Shown piece by piece: positions 6,268-12,244 of a stretch of 12,244 bases of DNA; within the stretch, counting starts at the first letter, position 1; the number at the start of each line of letters is the position of its first letter. A model generated the notes under the pieces. It had not been told where the DNA came from and did no database searches. It saw nothing but the letters and a program-made list of their open reading frames with translations. The position numbers and the translations under genes were made by a program. This stretch comes from JBGRPZ01 sp041725955 (GTDB taxonomy: Bacteria; Bacteroidota; Bacteroidia; Bacteroidales; JBGRPZ01): positions 1 through 12,244 of the forward strand of contig JBGRQE010000088.1 in assembly GCA_041725955.1 (NCBI GenBank), given 5' to 3'.

Positions 6268-7598
6268 CCAGAAAATCGCCTACCTTACTGGCTATTATGG
6301 CTGCAGCAGGAAGTCTGCTTTTTGGCTATCATTTAGCTCAGATCAGTGGTGTGGTTCCTGGTTTGTCGCATTATTTTATTGAGCCCTTAGATTTGAAAGG
6401 CAATTCCTCTAATTTATTACTTGGATTCTTAGTTTCTGCTGCGCTTTTAGGCAGTATTCCGGGGAGTTTATTTGCGGGTAAGTTTGCCAATAGATTTGGG
6501 CGTAAGTCGTCTTTACTTCTGGTAACGATTCTGTTTTTTATTACTTCTTTTATATCTGCTTGGCCTCAATTGGGGATTCATGCATCGGAAGGTAAAAGTA
6601 TTATAGGTCTATTGATATTTGTAATTAGCCGGTTGGTAAGTGGTTTTGCATTGGGAATGGTTTCGGCAATAGTTCCTTTGTATATATCAGAGATTAGTCC
6701 TGTACGAAAGCGTGGGCGGTTAATCGGTTTGAGTCAGATGGGTATTGTTGTAGGTATTTTGTTGGCCTATATTGTAAACTATGGAATAGAATCTATGGGC
6801 AACCAGAAGTTTTTGATCGATGTAGGTTGGCGTTATATGCTTATGGCCGAATCAATTTTGGCGTTGATATTATTCTTCCTATTTATAAACCTTGAGGAAA
6901 GTCCTCATTTTATAAAGCAAACAGAAGCTGTTTGTGACAAACCAAAGGAGAGAGTATCTATAAGTTTTTATGGTAAGCTTGTGGTGATATTAAGTTTTTG
7001 TGTCTTTGCTTTTCAGCCATTTTGTGGGATGAATGTTATCTTTTTCTATGCTCCAAAGATTTTTGCAATGAGTGGAGCAAGTATACATAATTCATATATG
7101 CAAACCCTATTTCTTGGAGGTATCAATTTTATAGCTACCATTTTTGCGCTTAAATGGGTAGACCATATAGGCAGGAAGAAGTTATATTTATTGGGAGCAT
7201 TAGGAATGTTTGTATGTATAAGTTTGTTGGGAGTTGAAATTTATACAGGTTATAAAGGAATATTTATGTTAATACTGGTTTTATTATTCATTGCAATTTT
7301 CGCCTTGACTTGGGGGCCAGTAACATGGATTTATGCATCAGAAGTTTTACCTCCAAAGATAAGACCTCAGGTTATATCTATAGGAGTAGCAGGACAGTGG
7401 GTTGTAAATTATCTGTTTACATGGATGTTTCCGGTTTTGGCAGGATCAAAAATGTTGAATGAACTATTCAATCATGCCTTTCCATTTTGGTTTTATGCTA
7501 TAATGATATTGATTCCAACTTTAGTTGTTATGTTTCTGGGCTTTGAAACTAGGAATAAAACAGCAAATGAAATTGAAGAACGTTGGCTTAAGAAGTAA
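6237..7598 (+). CDS. Second, divergent sugar-porter MFS transporter
   Basis: Inner-membrane MFS sugar porter, 453 residues, clearly related to the preceding transporter: ANRFGRKSS (84-92), Arg132, Glu152, GWRYMLMAES, IGRKKLY, WGPVTWIYASE and Gln387 in GQWVVNY. It differs at key places. The TM1 Asp that couples protons in XylE is His32 (FGYHLAQISG). The QQ sugar-contact pair is Gln260-Pro261. VPESP has become LEESP (219-223) and the PETKG-like motif has become FETRNKT. The loop between the two six-helix halves is also shorter. It may be a facilitator, carry another sugar, or sense sugar; this is inference. The chosen ATG gives a 31-nt overlap with the upstream gene in another frame; the next Met (residue 21) would lie inside TM1. 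It is the last gene of the operon. Confidence 0.85.
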   Translation: MVEKNEEEKVTRKSPTLLAIMAAAGSLLFGYHLAQISGVVPGLSHYFIEPLDLKGNSSNLLLGFLVSAALLGSIPGSLFAGKFANRFGRKSSLLLVTILFFITSFISAWPQLGIHASEGKSIIGLLIFVISRLVSGFALGMVSAIVPLYISEISPVRKRGRLIGLSQMGIVVGILLAYIVNYGIESMGNQKFLIDVGWRYMLMAESILALILFFLFINLEESPHFIKQTEAVCDKPKERVSISFYGKLVVILSFCVFAFQPFCGMNVIFFYAPKIFAMSGASIHNSYMQTLFLGGINFIATIFALKWVDHIGRKKLYLLGALGMFVCISLLGVEIYTGYKGIFMLILVLLFIAIFALTWGPVTWIYASEVLPPKIRPQVISIGVAGQWVVNYLFTWMFPVLAGSKMLNELFNHAFPFWFYAIMILIPTLVVMFLGFETRNKTANEIEERWLKK

Positions 7599-7605
7599 AG
7601 ATTTT

Positions 7606-7986
7606 TTATTTGCATGAAAAGGGATTCGTTCCTTTTGAGATAATCCATCCCTTTAAGCTCTTGTTTAAATCTTTGTTTGTAGCTCTTAAATCTTCGTAAC
7701 CCGCCTTTATATGACCATCAAATTGTATGTAGTACCATTCTGCACTATCGGTTTTTAGCTGGTCGAGAATCTCAATTTGATCTCCTACGGTAAAGTACCA
7801 CTTTAAGGCTCCATCTATATTTGTTGTATCATATAATATGGTATTACCATCATTAATCCAGCAATATTCGTGAATAACATCCTCTTTAGCGGCTGTTGAA
7901 TTTGGTTTTTCTTTTTCTGTGTTTTCCATGCAGCTAAAGGATAAAGCAAGGATTAGCAAAGGAATTATAAATATGATTTTCTTCAT
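7606..7986 (-). CDS. Small lipoprotein with SH3-like domain
   Basis: Hypothetical exported lipoprotein of 126 residues. A short Lys-Lys start, a hydrophobic stretch at 4-17 and the lipobox LSFS-Cys19 form a lipoprotein signal peptide (signal peptidase II), so the mature protein should be lipid-anchored in the cell envelope. After a charged linker, residues about 45-118 resemble a bacterial SH3-type fold: a Leu-Tyr-Asp segment, then VGDQIEILDQL, WYYIQF and a closing GWI. A specific function is not recognisable; SH3b domains often bind cell-wall or protein ligands. Its stop codon is 7 bp from the stop of the convergent xylose operon, with no terminator between, so the transcripts probably overlap. 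It looks monocistronic. Confidence 0.75.
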   Translation of the reverse strand: MKKIIFIIPLLILALSFSCMENTEKEKPNSTAAKEDVIHEYCWINDGNTILYDTTNIDGALKWYFTVGDQIEILDQLKTDSAEWYYIQFDGHIKAGYEDLRATNKDLNKSLKGWIISKGTNPFSCK

Positions 7987-8393
7987 TGTATTATGTTTTA
8001 CGGTTTCTGAATAAAATTAATAAATTGTTTTTCACGTCTATCCAATTATTCCAATATTAATTTAATATTAATATTTGAAATGCCTACAAATTCCTTGATT
8101 TTGAAAATAAATATTTCTGTAGTCGTTTTTATGAAATAGTATTGAAATCGAGATTGGGTTTTTACCAATGTATTGTTCTTGATGTCTTGTAAGCTACCTA
8201 TTTATAGGTGTTTGGGACGTATGAGGTATTTGCGGTTTTTAAAATTGCAAAGTGACACTACTAAAATAATTCCAAAGTGTGATTAAAAAGTATTGATTCT
8301 TGGGGTTTTTATTCCATAGATTATTACTTAATATTGCACACCGTTTTAGCGGAGGGTTTGGAATATAAAATCAGAAGTATTACTGACAATCAA
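7987..8393. promoter_or_regulatory. Divergent AT-rich intergenic region with palindromes
   Basis: This 407-bp gap must hold promoters for the minus-strand lipoprotein gene and the plus-strand phosphate transporter gene, but no convincing -33/-7 pair was found. It contains an AT-only palindrome (AATATTAAT 8053-8061, 5-nt spacer, ATTAATATT 8067-8075) that is also an 11-bp tandem repeat. It also holds a dyad ACCTAT-TT-ATAGGT (8196-8209) and the direct repeat CAAAGTG at 8248-8254 and 8273-8279. These are operator-like. No coding sequence is credible; the in-frame TTG at 8334 gives only a non-conserved-looking extension. Confidence 0.45.
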
Positions 8394-10091
8394 ATGGAGA
8401 CACTAAGTATTGTAGGACAAGTGCTGACTTTGGTCGGTTCTTTGGGGTTTTTCTTGTACGGAATGAAGCTGATGAGTGAATCGCTTCAGAAAGTGGCAGG
8501 AAGTAAAATGAGGAATATTTTAGCAGCGATGACTTCCAATAGGGTGAAGGGAGTATTAACTGGCTTTTTGGTTACAACAGTTATTCAATCATCATCTGCA
8601 ACAACAGTAATGTTAGTAAGTTTTGTTAATGCAGGCTTGCTGTCTTTAATTCAATCTATCGGAGTGATTATGGGTGCAAATGTCGGTACAACCGTTACTG
8701 CCTGGATTATTTCGTTGCTTGGATTTAAGGTGAAGATGAATATTATAGCTTTACCATTAGTAGGGATTGCTTTTCCACTTTTATTTTCGAAAATAAGTAA
8801 ACGCAAGTCGTGGGGAGAGCTAGTTATTGGTTTTGCTATTCTATTTTTAGGATTAGACTTTCTTAAGGATGCTGTTCCTAATGTAAATGATTCACCACAA
8901 ATTTTCCAATTTCTAGAGCGCTTTACAGATCTTGGATACATTTCTGTCTTGATATTTGTTGGTATTGGAACCTTGTTGACTGTTGTTATTCAGTCGTCTT
9001 CGGCAACAATGGCCTTAACCTTAGTTATGTGTAACAGTGGATGGATTCCTTTTGAAATGGCTGCCGCCATGGTATTGGGAGAAAACATAGGAACTACTAT
9101 TACAGCAAACATTGCAGCTATGGTTGCCAATACATCTGCAAAACGTGCCGCCAGAGCCCACCTTTTGTTCAACTTATTTGGTGTGATATGGATGCTTATT
9201 GCCTTCTTCCCATTTTTAGATATAATCAATGATTTTGTAACAAAAACCGAAGGAATTTCTCCTTATACTCAGGTAGCTGCAATTCCGGTAGCATTGGCCA
9301 CATTCCATACTGTATTCAATTTGTTGAATACCTTTATTATGATTTGGTTTGCCCGCTTTATTGCCAAGACTGCTACAATGCTTGTTCCTTCGCGTGAAGA
9401 TGAAGACGATCAGTTCCGTTTGCAATATATCCGTGTGGGTTTGTTGTCTACTTCCGAATTGTCTATTGTTCAGGCAAGAAAAGAAATTGCGTTCTTGGGT
9501 AAGCGTGTCAATAAGATGTTTGATCTTATTCCTAAGCTGCTTGTCGAAAAGAATGATAAGAAATATAATAAGCTCTTGAAGAAAGCGAAGAATTATGAGG
9601 ACATTATTGACAGGATGGAGGTTGAGATTGCTAACTACTTAACCAAGATTTCTGAAAGTAAAATCTCTCGTAGAGGTGCTATGCAGATTCGTGCCATGCT
9701 TAAAATTATTGACGATATGGAAAGTATCGGCGATGTTTGCTACAATATGGTAATGATGATTAAGGGTAAAAACGAGAAGAAATTATACTTTACTCAAGAG
9801 CTGAGAGACAATCTGGATAAGATGTTTATTCTTGTAAGAGAGTCGCTCGAAAACATGCACGAAAACCTGAATATGGAATATAAAGAGGTGAAGCTTAACA
9901 AAGCTTCAGACCTTGAAGCAAAGATTAACGACCTTCGTAACGATCTTCGCAAACTCCATGTTGAACAAGTGAAGCAAGAGAAATATTCATATCAAACGGG
10001 TTCTATTTACAGTAGCATCTTTACTAACTGTGAAAAAGTAGGCGATCATGTAATCAACGTCTCCGAAGCTATTGTAGAGAATCAGCCGTAA
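8394..10091 (+). CDS. Na+/phosphate cotransporter with PhoU-like C-terminal domain
   Basis: Inner-membrane Na/Pi cotransporter of the NptA/PNaS (type II) family, 565 residues from the chosen ATG. The first part is two inverted membrane repeats, each with the hallmark QSSSAT (65-70 and 200-205) followed by a GxNxGTT segment (GANVGTT 94-100, GENIGTT 229-235) for substrate and Na+ binding. Residues about 355-560 are helical and PhoU-like, with IDDMESIGDVCYN and a closing NCEKVGDHVINVSEAI, and probably lie in the cytoplasm as a regulatory domain. The reading frame extends upstream to a TTG at 8334, but METLSIVGQVLTLVGSLG matches where family members begin, so the ATG is preferred. It is a single-gene unit ended by a strong hairpin. 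Phosphate import is expected from the family; transport direction and ion are not shown by sequence alone. Confidence 0.93.
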   Translation: METLSIVGQVLTLVGSLGFFLYGMKLMSESLQKVAGSKMRNILAAMTSNRVKGVLTGFLVTTVIQSSSATTVMLVSFVNAGLLSLIQSIGVIMGANVGTTVTAWIISLLGFKVKMNIIALPLVGIAFPLLFSKISKRKSWGELVIGFAILFLGLDFLKDAVPNVNDSPQIFQFLERFTDLGYISVLIFVGIGTLLTVVIQSSSATMALTLVMCNSGWIPFEMAAAMVLGENIGTTITANIAAMVANTSAKRAARAHLLFNLFGVIWMLIAFFPFLDIINDFVTKTEGISPYTQVAAIPVALATFHTVFNLLNTFIMIWFARFIAKTATMLVPSREDEDDQFRLQYIRVGLLSTSELSIVQARKEIAFLGKRVNKMFDLIPKLLVEKNDKKYNKLLKKAKNYEDIIDRMEVEIANYLTKISESKISRRGAMQIRAMLKIIDDMESIGDVCYNMVMMIKGKNEKKLYFTQELRDNLDKMFILVRESLENMHENLNMEYKEVKLNKASDLEAKINDLRNDLRKLHVEQVKQEKYSYQTGSIYSSIFTNCEKVGDHVINVSEAIVENQP

Positions 10092-10111
10092 CATAAGATA
10101 TATATAGAGAG

Positions 10112-10153
10112 AGGGCTGTTGTGGAAGAATATAAATTTTACAACAGCCCTTTT
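10112..10153 (+). terminator. Hairpin terminator between convergent genes
   Basis: A perfect 11-bp stem (AGGGCTGTTGT 10112-10122 with ACAACAGCCCT 10140-10150), extendable by two G-U and two A-U pairs, is followed by TTTT (10150-10153). It lies 21 bp after the phosphate transporter stop codon. On the minus strand no T-run follows the stem, so any effect on the convergent regulator transcript would be weaker. Confidence 0.8.
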
Positions 10154-10173
10154 CATTACCATGTTATGAGATA

Positions 10174-11340
10174 TTACTTTTCTTGCAGAGGCTTGGCATA
10201 GCGATCAACATCTTCTTGCGTGATTTGATTTGACGATAGTATTACCAAGCGTTCCATTACATTGTGAAGCTCGCGAACATTTCCCGACCAATAGTACTTC
10301 TGAAGGGTTTGAACTGCATCGTCTGTAATTTGCATTTTAGATTTTCCCTGCTCTTTGCATATTTGTTTTATAAAGTGTTTTGCCAGTAGAGGAATATCGT
10401 CAATTCGATCTCTTAATGGTGGCACATCTATTATAATCACACTTAAACGGTGATATAAGTCTTCTCTGAATCGTCCTTTTTCTATCTCTTCCTTTAAATT
10501 CTTATTTGTTGCTGCAACTACCCGCACATCTACCGAAATATCTTTCTCGCCACCCACTCGCATTATCTTGTTTTCTTGAAGTGCGCGCAACACTTTGGCC
10601 TGAGCCGATAAGCTCATATCACCAATTTCGTCAAGGAATAGTGTTCCTCCGTTGGCCTGTTCAAAGTTTCCTTTTCTTTGTTTTATCGCTGAGGTGAATG
10701 AGCCTTTTTCGTGTCCAAACAGTACGCTTTCTATAAGTTCAGACGGAATAGCCGCGCAGTTTACTTCAACAAAAGGCTTCTTTATTCTATCGCTTTTTTC
10801 ATGAATCCATCTTGCAACAAGTTCTTTGCCTGTTCCGTTTTCGCCATGAATAAGAACCCTTGCATTTGTTGGAGCCACCTTTTCGATAAGGTCTTTTATC
10901 TCTACAAGAGACTCCGACTCTCCAATCATTTCAAATGTTTTACTAACTCGGCGTTTCAGTTTTTGAGTTTCACTTACAAGGTATGAGTTGTCGAGAGCAT
11001 TTCTTAGAGTAATTAATAGTCTGTTAAGATCAAGAGGTTTAGCGATGAAATCGAAGGCTCCTTTTTTTATAGCTTCAACTGCAGTGTCGATGTTTCCGTG
11101 CCCACTAATCATAACCACAGGAGCGGTATATTTTAATTTGATTCTTTCTAACACTTCAATGCCATCCATTTCGGGCATTTTAATATCGCAAAGTATTAAA
11201 TCGAACTTCACTTTTTCGAGAAGTTCAAGGGCTTCTGGTCCGTCGGATGCTATGGAGACTTTATATTTTTCGTATTCCAGAATATCTTTTAGGGTATTCC
11301 GAATACTTCTTTCATCGTCGATTACTAAAATATTGGCCAT
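10174..11340 (-). CDS. NtrC-type response regulator lacking the Fis HTH
   Basis: Response regulator with an AAA+ sigma54-activator domain, 388 residues from MANILVIDDE. REC domain 1-120: acidic pair Asp8-Asp9, phosphoacceptor Asp52 in CDIKMPEMDG, Ser79, Lys101. AAA+ domain about 138-375: Walker A GENGTGKE (166-173), Walker B GGTLFLDEIGD (231-241), FREDLYHRLS and VPPLRDR, and the WSGNVRELHNVMERL segment. The protein stops 18 residues after ILSSNQITQED, so the usual Fis-type DNA-binding helix-turn-helix is absent. The sigma54-contact loop GAFTGA reads GSFTSA (213-218). The upstream in-frame TTG at 11373 would add 11 residues before the canonical REC start and is rejected. No histidine kinase gene adjoins it. 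Whether it works with sigma54 is open. Confidence 0.9.
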   Translation of the reverse strand: MANILVIDDERSIRNTLKDILEYEKYKVSIASDGPEALELLEKVKFDLILCDIKMPEMDGIEVLERIKLKYTAPVVMISGHGNIDTAVEAIKKGAFDFIAKPLDLNRLLITLRNALDNSYLVSETQKLKRRVSKTFEMIGESESLVEIKDLIEKVAPTNARVLIHGENGTGKELVARWIHEKSDRIKKPFVEVNCAAIPSELIESVLFGHEKGSFTSAIKQRKGNFEQANGGTLFLDEIGDMSLSAQAKVLRALQENKIMRVGGEKDISVDVRVVAATNKNLKEEIEKGRFREDLYHRLSVIIIDVPPLRDRIDDIPLLAKHFIKQICKEQGKSKMQITDDAVQTLQKYYWSGNVRELHNVMERLVILSSNQITQEDVDRYAKPLQEK

Positions 11341-11439
11341 AATAATATTTTGTCTTTTTGAGGGTGATACCAATTTTATGCCAGTTCTTAAAAATAGAAA
11401 AAGAATAACTGTTAAATTGCATTAGTCTTTTGTCGTAAA

Positions 11440-11473
11440 CAAATTTATCAAGACTTTTTGTTATGAGATCAAA
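11440..11473 (-). promoter_or_regulatory. Candidate promoter of the response regulator gene
   Basis: Read on the minus strand, TTTG (11470-11473) lies 22 bp before TAAATTTG (11440-11447), an exact TAnnTTTG. The spacing is about one base longer than the usual 19-21. It would give a leader of roughly 90 nt. The -33 lies inside the first codons of the divergent secreted-protein gene, so the two promoters would crowd each other. Confidence 0.35.
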
Positions 11474-12244
11474 ATATACAATTTTAATTGGGCTGCTCTT
11501 CTTTTTATTTCCTTGCCTTTATGCACAGACTCCCTCTGTGAATTCTGACGACAACAATAGTGCGGCATTGCTCTTTCCTTGGTTGGGCGGACTTAATTCT
11601 TGTCAGTTTGGCGAAATTGATTTAGATATGGACGGTGTTAGAGACTTTATTGTTTTTGACCGAATGGGCAACCGTCTGATTCCTTTTTTGCGCAAGAAGA
11701 CACGGGGGAAGCTGAATTATACTTATGCTCCTGAATACATTACGCGCTTTCCTTATATTGATGCTTGGATTATGTTTCGCGATTATAATAATGATGGTAA
11801 AATGGATTTCTTTACCTGCGATCGCGATAATGCAAGTATGAGGTGTTATACCAATGTTAGCGATCCGGACTTGAAATTTAGAATGGAAGGTGAATATATA
11901 ACCACTTTGTCGGGCTCGGGAGAGGTAAATCTTTTTCTCACTTATGTTGATTATCCTGGAATTACCGACTTGGATGGTGATGGCGATATGGATGTATTAA
12001 CCTTTTGGGGGTTGGGGCAGTATGTAGATCTTCATCAGAATATGTCGGTTGAACGTTATGGAAACGCCAATCATCTTGAGTTTGAGAAGGTGAAAACTTG
12101 TTGGGGCAACTTTGAGGAAAACGAGGAGTCTAACGAGTTGAAATTTGGAGTTTGCAAGAATAATGACGTCTGGAATAAGCACAGAACCAATAAGATTAGG
12201 CACACCGGAAGCACGTTTCTTGTAAGAGATTTTAATGGCGATGG
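11464..12244 (+). CDS. Secreted FG-GAP/VCBS-type repeat protein (partial, 3' end cut)
   Basis: Start of an exported protein open to the window's right edge; 260 complete codons are visible with no stop. The first 21 residues form a signal peptide (Arg-Ser-Lys, a hydrophobic core, then LYA before Gln22). The rest carries Ca2+-binding-like acidic motifs of FG-GAP/VCBS repeats: DLDMDGVRD (53-61), DYNNDGKMD (107-115), DLDGDGDMD (169-177) and the start of a fourth, DFNGDG (256-261), at the edge. These suggest a beta-propeller on the cell surface or outside the cell. In Bacteroidota such proteins are often exported by the type IX system with a C-terminal sorting domain, but that end lies outside the window. 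It is divergent from the response regulator gene with 123 bp between starts. Ligand or role is unknown. Confidence 0.85.

Noticed and set aside
4828..7598. A single transporter gene broken or duplicated by frameshift
   Set aside because: Each frame encodes a full 12-segment transporter with its own TM1 motif and C-terminal signature, so these are two complete genes.
8334..8393. N-terminal extension of the Na/Pi cotransporter from a TTG
   Set aside because: The added 20 residues are polar and do not look like a family N-terminus. The ATG at 8394 starts exactly where the first membrane segment should be preceded by a few residues.
11341..11373. Longer start (TTG) of the response regulator
   Set aside because: REC domains start with a short beta strand such as ANILVIDDE; the extra 11 residues have no support and need a rarer start codon.
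10988..11425. Plus-strand 145-residue open frame opposite the response regulator
   Set aside because: It is antisense to a well-supported REC domain, is Ser/Phe/Ile-rich as expected for a shadow frame, and has no recognisable domain.
11997..12203. Minus-strand 68-residue open frame at the right end
   Set aside because: It is antisense to the FG-GAP-type secreted protein gene, whose frame stays open with repeated acidic motifs.

Overview
The window is AT-rich DNA from a member of the Bacteroidota, most likely the Bacteroidia (a marine or anaerobic Marinilabiliales-type genome would fit). I cannot name a genus. The evidence is the protein style (ArgR, class II XylA, Na/Pi cotransporter with PhoU-like tail, short NtrC-type regulator, secreted FG-GAP protein), the lack of consistent Shine-Dalgarno sequences, and several matches to the Bacteroidota -7 promoter element TAnnTTTG.

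Left edge (1-453), no genes. Bases 1-8 equal the last eight bases of the common Illumina adapter. They directly abut a perfect 36-bp inverted repeat (9-44 / 115-150, 70-nt spacer), so the window probably begins at a contig end that carries adapter sequence and possibly a fold-back artefact. A short AT-rich stretch with TTTAGAGTT motifs follows, then two facing intrinsic terminators. One ends a plus-strand transcript arriving from the left; the other ends argR.

Minus-strand pair (454-1727). This holds a stand-alone arginine repressor gene with a perfect ARG-box palindrome just before its start codon, implying autoregulation, and an AlkD-like DNA glycosylase gene.

Xylose operon (2025-7598, plus). 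Four tightly packed genes, xylB, xylA and two tandem sugar-porter MFS genes, with an 11-nt gap and then overlaps of 4 and 31 nt. Together they import D-xylose, isomerise it to xylulose and phosphorylate it for the pentose phosphate pathway. The first transporter keeps all the XylE residues I could place. The second has His in place of the proton-coupling Asp and Pro in place of a sugar-binding Gln, so it may work differently.

Right part (7606-12244). A small minus-strand SH3-like lipoprotein gene converges on the operon with only 7 bp between stop codons. After a roughly 400-bp AT-rich regulatory gap comes a plus-strand Na+/phosphate cotransporter with a PhoU-like domain. A strong hairpin terminator separates it from a convergent gene for an NtrC-type response regulator that lacks the C-terminal Fis HTH and has an altered GAFTGA loop. 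The window ends inside a divergent gene for a secreted FG-GAP/VCBS-type protein with at least four Ca2+-binding-like DxDxDG motifs.

I see no convincing previously undescribed multi-gene system. The most interesting points are the divergent second xylose-operon transporter, the regulator without a DNA-binding domain, and the inverted repeat at the left edge, which is probably artefactual.
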